Made by a program: the position numbers and the translations under genes. From Patella vulgata (Eukaryota > Mollusca > Gastropoda > Patellidae), in contig NC_065881.2 of assembly GCF_932274485.2 (NCBI RefSeq), positions 85,066,702 to 85,130,701 of the forward strand: a DNA stretch of 64,000 nucleotides, given 5' to 3'. The notes under the pieces are model-generated. The model worked only from the letters and a program-made list of their open reading frames with translations. It was not told the origin of the DNA and did no database searches. This document shows, in pieces, positions 31,156 to 43,468 of the stretch; position 1 is the first letter of the stretch, and every line of letters starts with the position of its first letter.

Positions 31156-31289
31156 TTAACACAAGGTACAATTTTATGGATAAACTGAGTTTAATACTAA
31201 GCGACATTTCCACGAGGATACTCTCATCTTTATCAAAGCAAATGATAAACTCAATAGTTTTGTATCCATAAAATTGTACCTTGTGTTAA
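31156..31289 (+). repeat. Small element with perfect 27-bp inverted ends
   Basis: 31,156-31,182 (TTAACACAAGGTACAATTTT...) is the exact complement of 31,263-31,289. Length 134 bases, no coding. Confidence 0.85.
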
Positions 31290-31364
31290 TATGTTCAATT
31301 ACTAAATGCCAGTCAAAAAAATTTGCCTGTTGTTACTAGAGATTATAACATGGTCATGAACATC

Positions 31365-31580
31365 CTTGGTATGCCCAGTGGTGTTGTTCCATAAACATCT
31401 TTGGTATGCCCATTTGTGTTGTTCCATAAACATCCCCGGTATGCCCAGTGGTGTTGTTCCGTTCAACTCCACTAACTCACTTATTAAGTGCGGATAATTT
31501 AACTATGTATCTGTCCCGTGAATGGACCGAGAGGCTACCGAGGATGGGATTTGAACCGCGGTTTTATTATTGCACACAGT
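31365..31580 (-). repeat. Short tandem stretch and tRNA-like remnant
   Basis: Three partial units of ATGCCCAGTGGTGTTGTTCC-type sequence, then on the minus strand a B-box-like GGTTCAAATCC (31,542-31,554) with CATCCTCGGTA. It may be a fourth SINE type related to the arms at 1172 and 6298. Confidence 0.4.
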
Positions 31581-31718
31581 GGAAATTAAGAACCCGACCA
31601 ATAATAAAGACGTTTCCATGTAGTCAGTTAGAAATTTGCAATTGTTATCATAGTCACTTTAAGTTCTTCTTTTGTTAATAAATGATCACTTATTATTGTT
31701 GTTGTTGTTATTATTAAA

Positions 31719-32096
31719 GGGGGGGGGGGGCACGGTGGCTAAGTGGGTAAGACGCTGGCTCCGCTAGGCTGGAGGTCGGGTTTTCGATCCCTGCATTGGC
31801 CGAGAAAGTTCACCCAGATTTTCCGGCATGGTCCCCAGTTGTCAGTGATGCAGGCCAGAGGGCCTGACAAGGACAGCTGTCTAGTCATTCGGGTGAGACG
31901 AAAAACCGAGGTCCTTTGTACACATTGGCGTGCACGTAAAAGATCCCTTGACTGTTGGAATTCGATATAAGAGTGGGCCGTAGTGACGCTGTCCGGGCAA
32001 AATTTCCCCCATAGCACACTGTATGGCGTATGCCCGTCTTCATTAGCCAAGTTCGGAGCAAAACAGTAGGACGTTAAACCCCATTTCATTTCAATT
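31719..32096 (+). repeat. SINE-B, full length with G-run head
   Basis: Ten G at 31,719-31,729, then CACGGTGGCTAAGTGGGTAA, complete body and ATTTC tail. Confidence 0.9.
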
Positions 32097-32111
32097 CAGA
32101 TTCTATGGTAT

Positions 32112-32363
32112 TAACACCGGTTAGCATGTACGCGTTGTATCATACGGTCTGTCATTGAGTTAACTGGCGGGGTTTCGATTCCCCGGTTGTACGTCACAAG
32201 GAGTAGGGTCGTTTGTCCAACCTCGTGGGTTTTCTCCAGGTCCCCTGGTTTCCTCCCACTGCTAAAGAGCGAATTATTTAAATTAAAACTGAACCGTATG
32301 TTAGTCCAGAAATTACCCAGTTTGACTTGAGTTGACGTTACCACCCTCTCTCTCTCTCCCTCT
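32112..32363 (+). repeat. SINE-A, head truncated
   Basis: Starts at GGTTAGCATGTACGCG; lacks the CCCCTACGCGCAA segment; TC tail. Confidence 0.85.
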
Positions 32364-32737
32364 CTCCCCGGTGGCTGCTCATCTTATGCACTGGCGCACT
32401 AACCACGATCTCTCTCTCTATTTCACATATACCATGACAAACCCCTGGCGTCGAAACGACCTTAAGACCTAAGAGTCATTTAAAGTTATAAACTTTTCCG
32501 GTTACTGTTGAATTATAATATGTAAATAATTGGTGACTTCCGGTGATAATAGAACCTTATAAACTATCAGAAGATGACACGGAAGTAACCATTTCTATAA
32601 TGCACTGAGTCGATTTGTTGTTATTTCCGGTTACATTTCATTGATGTATATCAAGGTCGTTACTCAGATATCAAACTAGATGATATATACATACATCACG
32701 TTTAAGTGGCCAGTTGAGAGAGAGAGAGAGTTTATAA

Positions 32738-32970
32738 TCGCGTCAATCGGATTAAAATACATATCTTTATTTCGTTTCGTTTTTTTTTATACTTTTGATG
32801 GCCTACACTACATGAATGAACATCTGACCTGTTGTAGTGATAGGTCATACGAGCGGCTTTTGACCCTATGACGTCAGACATTTGATTAACCAATCAGCAT
32901 TGGTGTTTCTAACGGATTACCCACAGTTCCGTGCATCACACACCAAAAGCTCGCTGTAACAGACCGTTTC
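32738..32970 (+). repeat. MITE-3 copy fused to a SINE-A piece
   Basis: Left end ATCGGATTAAAATACATATC; the element breaks after AACAGACCGTTTCATAAGG, where a SINE-A body fragment (GTCTGTCATTGAGTCAACTG, to about 33,050) begins. Confidence 0.7.
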
Positions 32971-33060
32971 ATAAGGTCTGTCATTGAGTCAACTGGCATG
33001 GTTTCGATTCACTGGTTGTATGTGACTAGGAGTCACAACCTCGTTAGGTGTAGATAATAG

Positions 33061-34012
33061 CTCACGGGATATAAATGTCGTATTATTCAATGTTACCGGG
33101 AAAAAGTTTGGCAGGCTTCGTGACGCGGCCCGCAGGCTGGAGTCCAACCATGAAACTATTCAATTGTTTTTTTCGGACAACTATTAATTATTTTTATTGA
33201 AAGGGTGATTACTTTCCATCATTTTCAGCATGTTTTCATGATACAAAGAATGGCTGGCCATTCATTTTCAGTGCAAAGGACCTAATTTGACCTTTGAGCC
33301 CCAATATCTCGAAAACGTCCCAAGGACGGACTGATTACCTCTCGGCAACGTATTCTACGAACAATTTTACTTGCGTTTGTCCCCATTTTATGGACACCCC
33401 CTCCCCGAAAATAACATTCCGAAAGTAACAAACTTGACCAAACCAACTTTAACAAATTTATTTTTCACATGGTACGGGCCATTTTTCAAAATGGCTGACA
33501 AATTTGGTAAGGAAATGGCATTGTCCCCGTATATAACCAGGCACTATCGCGTAAGATATAAATTTTACTATGTCTTTTATATGGTTTTCGATGTCTCTGA
33601 ATTTAAAAATGAATTTTGAAAATCCAACATGGTAGAAATTCAAAATGAAAGCCAAAATGGAATCCAAAATGACGGATTTTAAATTCTGATTTTAAACTTA
33701 GAAATTCAAAATGGCCCCTAAAATGAATTTATCGTCATTTTCTTTCGTGGGATATAGCCTGTAATATGCCTTAGATAAAGTTTTTGAGGTTACTGGGTTA
33801 AAACTAACTTTGAAAACGGCAGTCAAAATGGAATCCATAATGGCGATTTTGTCCATGTGGACATTGCTTTTAAAATATACATTGTATCTAATAAGATTTT
33901 CAGGGTTACTAAATTCTATTTTGGGTTCAAAATTGAATTTAAGAATTTCAAACATCTGTTAGCGTTCCCTTTTTTAAGTGCGATTTTCTTCATTTGGTAT
34001 GTCCTTCGGTAA
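33061..34012. other. Spacer with scattered AAATGG words
   Basis: Phrases such as TTCAAAATGG, GGAATCCAAAATGACGG and GGAATCCATAATGGCG recur between about 33,480 and 33,960, pointing to an old repeat. No gene is seen. Confidence 0.4.
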
Positions 34013-34379
34013 CGTGAAGTTGGCACGTTATTCGGGATTCGCGAATCCCGTGCTGGCTCGTTATTCGGGATTCGCCAATAACGAATAACGAGCCAGCACG
34101 TTATTCGGGATTCGGGATTCGCCACTGAAAGAGAACGATCTATCTTGCATCCGACCATTTCCTCGTTGGGTGACCGATTAGCACGGAGACGACCGTTTCT
34201 AAAGCACGTAGGGTGCTGACTGGTTTGTTAGATTCGCCACTAAAACAGACCGGCCTACGTTGCATCCGACCATTTCCTCGCTACCCCCGACCGTAGGGGT
34301 AAGTGAACGTTGGGTGACCGACTAACAAGGTGTTGACTGGTTTGTTGATGTGCACTGGGCAGTCCTCTACTGCACTCGC

Positions 34380-34821
34380 TGTGCCAATTGCACAGTATAT
34401 TAAAAGTCAAGACAAATCAAAGTTCAATGTTTATTAAAATTACCGGTGGTTCAATCCCATAATATGAAACACAGTGAAATTCTAACAGTCAACCGATATA
34501 CATACTAAAACAGTTTACCGAATGGGTTTAGATGTCCGTATCTAACCACACATTAACAAATTCATTTAACTCACTGAATTCACTGGTTTTCAAGTTGTTT
34601 GGGATCACATCCACAAACAAATACCGAAGGAACCGTCCACACTTGGAAATGACAACCACGCCATGATTTATACCGGGAACTACCAAAAACGAGGCGCGGA
34701 TTAAGACCGCCAGTAAGGTTTTCTGAAAACCAGTGAAACCGAAAGTAGACATCCAACTGTACCCTTATACATTTCACAAATAACAATATTAAAGGTATAC
34801 TAAAGGGGTATGGTAGCTACA
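34380..34821 (-). repeat. 3' LTR of the BEL/Pao element
   Basis: In sense it begins TGTAGCTACC and ends GGCACA. About 442 bases, matching the other LTR with only a handful of differences. Confidence 0.92.
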
Positions 34822-34949
34822 CCAGCCCCTACATAAAAATGACAGTTAACATTTTTATGTACAAAAGATTAGTTTCCATTTTAATTCTTATGGCTAACTC
34901 AGTAATAAACACAAATTACAAATTTCCAAAATTGTTACTTAAACATACA

Positions 34950-36150
34950 TTAATAACTAATTATCCAAAATAACAGGTTCGTCCAATTCAAGTAAACATA
35001 CTTTATGAATTGGTCGAGTAAGAATAACATAACCATCTTTAATGTTAGCATCCCTGTGATACTTTGCGCAAGTCGCAACGGTTACTTTTGTTTTAAGCTT
35101 AACGGTGCGCACAAACCCATCCTTGGACACAAATACTTCCACAATTCGAGCCAAGGGCCACTGACCGCGCGGGTAATTATCATCCGCTAAAAGCACCAGA
35201 TCCCCAACGCATATGTTACGTTTGGCTTGATTCCACTTTGATGTAGGCAAATATTCCATGACCCATCGGCGCCAAAAAACATCACTCAAATATTGGGCCT
35301 GTTTCCATTTACGTTTTAAATATAAGTCCTTCTTTTCGAAGATACCCGGGGGTAAACTATTACTGCACCGAAGATGCAACAAATGATTTGGTGTTAAAGA
35401 CCCGTCTTCTAAAACACTGTCACTGTTTCTTGTTAACGGCCTACTATTCAAAATAAACACAACTTCGGCTACAACAGTTAATAAAACTTCATCCGAAACT
35501 AACTGTTCCTTTAATACAGATTTTAATATTTGGCGTACTGAACGAATCATTCGTTCCCACACGCCACCCATGTGGCTGGACGCAGGTGGATTAAAATTCC
35601 AAGTTGTATTCCGCTGAACACAAAATCTAGAGAGTTTAGACTGATTAAAATCCTTGAGTGTCTCTTTAAGTTCCTTGTTCGCACTTGTGAAGTTCGAACC
35701 ATTATCCCTCCATATCTCCTCTGGTTGGCCGCGAACACTAACAAATCTCCGTAAGGCATTTATCATAGAATCTGTGTTAAGCGAATGTGCAATTTCTATA
35801 TGCACAGCCCTTGAAGCCATACAAGCAAAAAGGCAGCCGTACCTTTTCACAATACTTCGTCCCTGTTTCACTAACAAAGGTCCGAAATAATCAATTCCAA
35901 CGCATGAAAACGGTGGTTTATCAGCAATAAGTCTTTGTTTCGGTAAATTGCCCATAAATTGAGTTTCAGTTGGCTTAGATCTCCTCTGGCAAGTTACACA
36001 TTTTGAAAGTATCCGTCTTACGGCTGATCGACCCTTTATTATCCAGAACTTCTGTCTTAAAGTGGCAAGAACCGTTTCTTGTCCCATATGGCTCTCACTA
36101 ACATGACACCGAGTGCCTGTATGGCACAATTACTGGATGTTTTGCCAATC
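34950..36150 (-). mobile_element. BEL/Pao integrase region (fossil)
   Basis: Shows the zinc-binding start (ILSKCVTCQRR), core words GIDYFGPLL, IWRDNGSNF and the BEL/Pao hallmark NPPASSHMGGVWERMIRSVR, then the C-terminal GDLVLLADDNYPRGQWPLAR. In a live element this enzyme joins cDNA to the host chromosome. Confidence 0.9.
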
Positions 36151-36265
36151 CATCAATTGAAGCATTCTCCAATCGACCTCCAACACAAAACAGTTCATTT
36201 TCAAGTTGAGGATCCAATTTAACCAACGAAGATCCAACCTCCTTTAATGACAGCTTATTAATATA

Positions 36266-37791
36266 CTATTCAAAAAAATTAGGGGATATTTGATTTTTAA
36301 GTGTTATTTGTCACCTAATGAAACTGACGAAGAAACAAATGACAAAATGAAATGAAGTTCACATTCATCGATTTATTCCAAATGATCGTTAGACTAAGTA
36401 AGGCACAGACTGACCATTATAAGGGTAAAATGATACCCGGGGTCAAACAGCAAAGTTACCACAGCATCACAACCAAGTCAGTAACGGGTAAATCCTCCTC
36501 TGTTTGCCAAACAAGCATTGATCCGACGTGGCATACTCCTAATGAGACGTCTAAGGTCATTTTGGTCCAGATTGTCCCATTCCTGTTGCAACGCAGTAGC
36601 AAGTTCTTGGACATTGGCAGGACGTTGTTGACGTTGACGTAACCTCTGTCCAAGCATGTCCCAGACATGCTCGATGGGGGAGAGGTCGGGACTCAGTGCT
36701 GGCCAAGGTAATGTGGTGATGTTCTGTTGTTGGAGGTAACCTGTAACGATCCTGACCCTGTGACATCTTGCGTTGTCATCCTGGAAGATGAAACGGCGGC
36801 CATGACGTCGTGCGAACGGCACAACATGGACTGCCAAGATGTTGTCCCGGTAGTACTGGCCTGTAACACGCCCTGCAACAACATGTAAAGCCGTTCTTCC
36901 AGCAACAGTGATGCCTCCCCACACCATAACAGAACCACCCCCAAATCGATCATGTCTGATGACGTTAACGTCTTGGAAGCGCTCGTTTCGACGACGCCAC
37001 ACCCTCCTACGTCTGTCCAAAAAATCAACAGTGAACCTTGACTCATCTGAAAACATCACATTGACCCAGCGTCGATTATCCCAGTGTTGACGATCCCTAC
37101 ACCAACGACGTCTTGCCTGAATGTGATGATCTCTCAAACAAGGGATCACGCGAGGACGTCGGGCGCGAAGGTGACCCCTATGCAGTCGATTCCGAATCGT
37201 CTGGCCACTCACTCTCACACCAGTGTCTGTTTGAAGACGAGCGCTGATCTGATTTGCTGTGATGACACGATTTCTCAAGGCCAAGGTACGGATAAATCGA
37301 TCCTGGGCTTGAGTTGTCGCCCTTGGTCGACCTGAGCGTGGTCTGTCCTGTACAGATTGTGTATCACGGTATCTGGAACATAGCCTGCTTATGACAGACT
37401 GAGAAACATTCATCGTCCGCGCCACAACCGCCTGTGTTGTGCCGATCTGTAGCATGCCAAGGGCACGTAACCTTTCATTTTGGGTAAGCCGACGCATATC
37501 AAAATTTGTTTTCTGGTCACTAAAACAATTAAACTGATGTTTCCATCCAGGAATTCAATGCCACAATGACTGTAACATTCAAAGTCAGAGTCGTGCAAAT
37601 CTTGGGTTGGACCCCCATGATGTTCCCAAGCATCACCTGCATTCCATGCGGTAGCCCATTGGTGCGTTTGGGCGTCACATGTAACTGGAAATGTTTCTTC
37701 TGTTAGGTTCTATAGTGACTTTTTTCGTAGTCATTTGCATATTTTAGTATTATGCCCCCAAAATCAAATATCCCCTACTTTTTTGGAATAG
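36266..37791 (-). mobile_element. Tc1/mariner transposon inside the BEL/Pao element
   Basis: About 1,526 bases bounded by inverted repeats of about 31 bases (CTATTCAAAAAAATTAGGGG at the left; the complement of CTATTCCAAAAAAGTAGGGG at the right) with TA on both sides. One long open transposase frame fills the middle. It is inserted between the RNase H and integrase regions of the fossil and is therefore younger than that insertion or was carried in with it. Confidence 0.92.
36478..37497 (-). CDS. Tc1-type DD34E transposase
   Basis: An intact 339-residue protein, typical of Tc1 family length. The N-terminal half is a paired-like helix-turn-helix DNA-binding region (GTTQAVVARTMNVSQSVISRL) followed by the GRPR motif (RSGRPR, about residues 54-59). 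The catalytic triad is D151 (FSDESRF), D241 (FQDDNARCH) and E276 (SPIEHVW), with 34 residues between the last two. A Gly-rich patch (GGGSVMVWGGI, 187-197) is present. The enzyme cuts and rejoins the element at TA sites. The ATG at 37,495-37,497 gives MRRLTQNERLRALGML, a natural start. No break is seen, so it may still be able to produce protein; the surrounding fossil gives no promoter information. Confidence 0.93.
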   Translation of the reverse strand: MRRLTQNERLRALGMLQIGTTQAVVARTMNVSQSVISRLCSRYRDTQSVQDRPRSGRPRATTQAQDRFIRTLALRNRVITANQISARLQTDTGVRVSGQTIRNRLHRGHLRARRPRVIPCLRDHHIQARRRWCRDRQHWDNRRWVNVMFSDESRFTVDFLDRRRRVWRRRNERFQDVNVIRHDRFGGGSVMVWGGITVAGRTALHVVAGRVTGQYYRDNILAVHVVPFARRHGRRFIFQDDNARCHRVRIVTGYLQQQNITTLPWPALSPDLSPIEHVWDMLGQRLRQRQQRPANVQELATALQQEWDNLDQNDLRRLIRSMPRRINACLANRGGFTRY

Positions 37792-39200
37792 TATATTAGA
37801 TTCAGATTTTAAACTTAAAGCTTTGTACGTTTTTGGAAAATCTCCCGTCTGGACAAATTTAATTATCTGCGATTCGGCATAATTAATTTCTTGTACAGTT
37901 AAATATTTTTGTAACGATCTTGGTTTACTCCCGTTTAACCGTTCAGACACTTTATCGCGTAAAATAGCCCTTAGACGTATCAGATAAGCTACAGCTCTTT
38001 TTAATTTCCACCACGATGAAAAATATTCGAACAGTTTATCAAACACAGTTCTGTCCGGAACATTGACCATGGCGTATACTTGAGCTTCTTTACGTATTTC
38101 TGGATCTGTATCCGTCATTTCCGGAATGTCCACTTTATCCGGCCAAAACAACTCATCACGATATAACAAAATCGGGTCCCGTTAACCATCGATCGTTTTG
38201 AATAAACGATTTCATCTTTAACCCTTTAGACCCATGATCAGCGGGGTTAATATTCCTGTCAATGTACCTAAATTGAGAGGGGTTTGAACCTAAATGAATA
38301 ACAGTTAATCGGTTTGATTCAAAAGTGTGAAAACGTTTACTTTTATTGTTAATACACTTAAGAACCGACATTGAGTCAATCCAATACACAACTTTGTTAA
38401 TTTCAATGTCAATTTCACTCTTTATCAAGCGACACAATTTTAGGGAAACAACAGCAGCCGATAATTCCAACCGAGGAATTGAAATCTCCTTTAATGGCGC
38501 TAACCGAGCCTTACCTATTAAAAAGGCACAATGAATGTTCATATCTCTATCTATACAGCGCAAATAGGCTACTGACGAATACCCTACTCTCGAGGCATCC
38601 GCAAAAATATGTAATTGAATGTCTACAATATCATTCAAGTCTTGTAATTTAAAACACCGTGGAACTTTAATCTCCGATAACCGTTTAAAGTCATTTAACC
38701 ATCTAATCCACGGATTTCTATCTTCGTCCGGAATTAAATCATCCCATCCTATCTGTTTTCTGCTTAACATTTGCAGCAACAACTTGGCTTTCATAAGAAA
38801 GGGCGCAACAAATCCAAGGGGGTCAAACAGTGAATATGCAACAGAGAGAATACCTCTACGAGTCATTGGCTTATTTAATGCGTTATTAGAGAGTTCATCA
38901 GCATTCTCCCAAACAAAACAATCCAAGTCAGTATTCCAGTTGATACCTAAAGTACTTTGGGTTGGCAACTTTTCAATGTCGAGGTTAATAACGGATTTTG
39001 CTCTCTCCGTTTCCGGAATGGCGGCTAAGAACTGTCTATCATTGCTGCACCATTTAGTTATGTGGAATCCACCTAAAGACAAAAGTTCAGTGACCTCACG
39101 ATACAGCTTAGTGGCATTTTCTATACTGTCTACCGATTTCATTAAGTCATCCACATACATATTATTTAGAACAGTCGAGATTGTTTCCGGATCAAATTCA
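37750..39200 (-). mobile_element. BEL/Pao RT C-terminal part and RNase H region (fossil)
   Basis: Contains the RT active-site word YVDD, thumb wording FDPLGFVAPFLMKAKLLLQ and the Pao-type RNase H words HIFADASRVGYSSVAY, RLELSAAVVSLKL and YWIDSMSVLKCI. Confidence 0.88.
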
Positions 39201-41270
39201 TTTTGATGAGTTTTAGCTCACATTTTCAGGCAAAAGTTCGCTATACAGGGAGAGGATGTTGCACCAAAAATATGCTTAGTCATCCTATATTCTTCAATAC
39301 AACTAGACAAATCACTGTCTTTAAACCATAAAAATCTTAAAGCATCACAGTTCCTCGGGTCCACACGCACCTGGTGAAACATGGCCTCGATGTCCGAAAC
39401 AATGCCAATCTTATGCTGCCGAAATCGTAAAAGAACACCAATTAATTGATTCGCTAAGTCCGGTCCCTGAAGCAATTGATCATTTAAAGATGTATTGCTA
39501 AATATACTAGCACAATCAAACACAACCCTGACCTTATCAGGCTTTAAAGGGTGTGTTACCGGGTGAGTGGGTAAATACCAAACTGGCGATGTCGTGTTCA
39601 CTTCCTCTGTTGGCACTAATTCAGCATGACCACTGTCGATGTAACCTCGAATGGTGACCTTATACCGATCGAATAACGATGGATCTCTTAGAAACCGTCT
39701 CCTTAGCCCGTTTAGTCTGTTTTCGGCAACTGTCCTGTTATTTGGAAGATAAGGAGTTCCGCTTTTCCACGGAAGGGCCACTTGGTAGTGATTATCAACT
39801 TTAGTTAAACTGTTTTCAATAATTTCCAATGCTCGCTTATCATCAACCGACATCCCTACTTTATAATCAACCTCCAGATCAGCAAAGTCTGTTGTCCACA
39901 AACGATCAAGTTGATGTTTCAAAAGTTCATCCAAATCAGTTACCGGTTCGACCTTTAAATAGTTTACTGTAAAATCATCACAACCTTTCGAATTAGAGTC
40001 ATTTAAAGGTCCAAGAATCATCCATCCTAAATTATACCGAACAGCAATCGGATCATGTTCCTTTCCTGAAGAGCGAGATTCAAGGGGGATAAATAAACTG
40101 GGATTCTCCTTTAATCCAACTAATAAACTAACTTCAGGAATATCGACGTGTCCCAATGAAATATCATCTAAATGGGGATAACACTTGATATCATCCGTCA
40201 TCGGGATACAATTTTTAGAAATAGGTAAGTTTTTAACAGTTTTAACATTTTCTAGTTTATACGAAATAGATCCGTCTAACGATGAAACAACAATATCAAC
40301 ATTTCGGCTGGTAATTTCCGTCGAACCTGTCACACAAGTCAAGGCAAGTTTTTGGGTATCATCATTCTCGTGGATTTCCAAATTGTTTTCAGCACATAAA
40401 CTTAATTCACTAGCAGTATCTTGTACGAGGTAAGTCGTAAAGGATTTTCCTTGGCCTATTGTTAGTCTTACCGGTATAACACCTAAAGAAATGCGCGGGA
40501 CGCCAGCCCCAGTAGCGGCTGTAACCGATCTTTTATTTGCAACTTCCATTAGTTTAGTATTTTCGGTTGTTATGTCCTTCCTAAATGCAGAAAAATCAGC
40601 ACCGTGTAATAGTGTATTATGGTTCCTCATACAGCCTTTAATTTGACAAACAAATGTTTTAACACAAATTTTAGCAATATGGCCAGTTCTTAAACAGCTA
40701 ATACACAGTCTGTTCTCAAAGACAAATTTAACACGATCTTGATTAGACATATTGATAAACTTTTCACAATTCCAGATATTATGCGACATAGAACAATGTA
40801 AACATTTGACATTAGCAGCACCCTGCTTACTAACAGTGTCCTTTGGTTTTAACAAAGGCTTCCTTTCTTCCGTTACAAGTGTAGTTACAGGTCTACTATA
40901 AAATTTCCGTTGCTTACTATTAATATTATCTTTAAGTTTATCATTATAATGACCGTGATTATTAGAAACTAAATCTTCTCCGTATTCGTTGTTAACTAAC
41001 TTCGCACGGTTCTTTATAAATTGCATGAAATCATTAAATTTTGGGCGCGAACCATTATCCAATATTTTACCCGCTAATTCTACCCATTTGGCTTTCATAT
41101 ATAAAGGTAATTTTTTGTTTAATGATCTGATTGTATTAATGTGGTTTAAATCTGTCACATATTCTGGTCCCATTCCCGATAACACTCTATAGGTATCTTC
41201 CAAATTCCGTCCGAACTCCAACAAAGACGCACTGTCCGCGACTTTAATTGGGGTATAAATTCTCAAGCTT
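39200..41270 (-). mobile_element. BEL/Pao zinc knuckle, protease and RT region (fossil)
   Basis: In sense: a Cys/His cluster (CLHCSMSHNIWNCEKF, LCISCLRTGHIAKIC), an aspartic-protease-like stretch (LVQDTASELSL), and RT words KVRVVFDCASIF, LLQGPDLANQL and IGIVSDIEAMFHQVRV. These are typical of BEL/Pao polyproteins. Confidence 0.88.
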
Positions 41271-41836
41271 TTTCAATATGTGATCGACCGAAATTTCTAG
41301 TAATGTTCTTTTAGCTGTGACATAACCCTCCTCTGGGGGTAAATTTACGCAACTTTCTATTGCGTCGCGTGCCTTAAAAGTACAATGTTGTATCAATAAC
41401 TGCAGTCTCCTGGAACTATCCGAGTTTTGACTTTCTAAACATGTTTCGAAGTTGTGAATAAATGATGCATGTTTCAGCGGATTCCCATCAAAGTGTAGAT
41501 ATTCCAACTTTGGTGTTAACATAGCTTCACACAGTTTTGTCATCATGTCGCTGTTATGTGAAGAATTTACGTTACCGTTTGGCGACTGCTTAATTTGTTG
41601 ATTTACAGTTACATTATCAACATTTACATTATTATTATCATCAAATTGAATCAAATCAGAATTTACACTATAATTTGACAAACCTGTACCTGTATTTGGT
41701 AAGCTAGGTAAAGGGTTAATATGTTCATGCATTGTAACAGGATTTCGTTGAGAAGGCACACACGGATTATTATTATGATTATTATCAATAGGATTTACAG
41801 ACAGATTATTTGACACAGCAGGTTGTAAATGCCCTG

Positions 41837-42214
41837 GGGATCACGTGGCTAAGTGGGTAAGACGCTAGCTCGCTAGCCTGGGGGTCGGGTGTTCGATCCT
41901 TGCATTGGCCGAGAAAGTTCATCCGGTTTTTCCGGCGTGGTTCTCCCTTGTCAGTGATGCAGGACGGAGGGGCTGACAAGGAAAGCTGTCTAGTCGTTCG
42001 GATGGGACGAAAAACCGAGGTCCCGTGTACACATTGGCGTGCACGTAAAAGATCCCTTGACAGTTGGAATTCGATATACGAGTAGGCCGTAGTGCCGCTG
42101 TCCCGGCAAAATTTCCCTCATAGCACACTGTATGGCGTATGTCCGTCTTCATTAGCCCAGGTTAGGAGCAGAACAGTAGGACGTTAAACCCCATTTCATT
42201 TCATTTCATTTTGA
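41837..42214 (+). repeat. SINE-B, full length, inside the BEL/Pao element
   Basis: AAATGCCCTG stands on both sides (41,827-41,836 and 42,215-42,224), an exact 10-bp target duplication. Complete A and B boxes, body and (ATTTC)n tail. It must be younger than the BEL sequence it splits. Confidence 0.95.
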
Positions 42215-43234
42215 AAATGCCCTGATGAAATATTACTAACAGGCGGTGGTACAGTAACATAAGGTAGAACAACATTATTCACATGCGGATTAAAATATGT
42301 GGTGTTTACACCAGTATTGTCTACTGTATGAACAGGTAAACAATGATTAAATCTATCATATGGCATAGAGTAAACAGTATAAGGCCTATCATGCATAGAT
42401 GAAGGAATATTAACAGATGTAAACAAAGGTAAATTATCAGAGCTACAATAAGGCATACTGGTACAATAAGTACTATTTGACATAAACACAGGTAACGTAC
42501 TTGAAACAGTTATTGGTAAACTATCTGATATAGAAGCTGACAAATTCGATGAAATAACACTATACAGGATTAATTAAATTGTTCAACAGGAGGGGGTGGG
42601 GCATTATTAGCAGACAAGGCAGAATTAGCAATACTAGTTTGCAAGTTCATTTTAAAGGGAGACTCAAAATTATCAAAGTCATTAACATAAGGAACTGTAG
42701 ACACATTTTTTCTTTTTTCTTCATCAGACTCTTCATCCATGTAAATCTTGAGGCTAACTTCTGCTTGCTCTTCCTCCATTTTTGCTTCCATTAATTCTGA
42801 GCTAATTCATGTTTTTTCGGCAACTGTGTCACTTTAAGCTTAGCTAAGGCTAACTGTTCTCTTTTCTTCAAACGAACTGAGCGCCATAGTCATTAGTACT
42901 AGGCTTAGTACGAACTCCTATGTCATTTATCTTACAAGTCCCTGTGGTCAGTTAACCACGTGATGTTGTGTGACTATCTACACTACCGAATATAGAATTC
43001 TCATCAGTCTTTGTTTTCTTCATTTTATCGTTTTGCCATGAAATTGTCAATTTGTCGAATTGAGTTTTCTGTAATAACTCACTCTCATATAATTGTCGAG
43101 ACGCTTCTTTTTCTTCCGCGTCCACCAAATCTTTATAAATATTCTCGTGACATCGAACAAAATTTGTCCATGCACTTTCGTGTTTTGAAATCCTATACTC
43201 AATATTACAAAATGTGTCCTTAGTAGTTATGTGG

Positions 43235-43468
43235 ATGAAAGTGGCGGACAAACTTGAACCACGCACAACAGATAAACCTCCAGCTCCAGACACACTTCTG
43301 AGAGTAATCCGCTGCAACTGCAAGACAGAGTGTGACAGCAGAAGGTGCACCTGCAGAACACATGGTCTTGAATGCTCAGTGGCATGTGGACAATGCAGGG
43401 GTGTAGCGTGCAGTAACGCCATGTGTAACCTGACTGATGAACAGTTCATTATTTGTGACCAGTATTAG
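43235..43468 (+). CDS. Unrecognised Cys-rich ORF end (CXC-like)
   Basis: An open frame, probably the 3' end of a longer coding sequence, with KLEPRTTDKPPAPDTLLRVI followed by a dense Cys motif: CNCKTECDSRRCTCRTHGLE, CSVACGQCRG and CSN. Eleven Cys fall within about 45 residues. The layout resembles small zinc-binding CXC clusters; I recall similar C-terminal tails on transposon-associated invertebrate proteins but cannot name the family. It runs against the surrounding element and is followed by about 390 AT-rich bases with no matching gag wording, so it is likely a separate inserted piece. The true start is unknown. Confidence 0.5.
   Translation: MKVADKLEPRTTDKPPAPDTLLRVIRCNCKTECDSRRCTCRTHGLECSVACGQCRGVACSNAMCNLTDEQFIICDQY

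Noticed and set aside
36693-37335. Other frames of 60-117 codons over the Tc1 transposase
   Set aside because: Shadows of the 339-residue transposase, which alone has family motifs.
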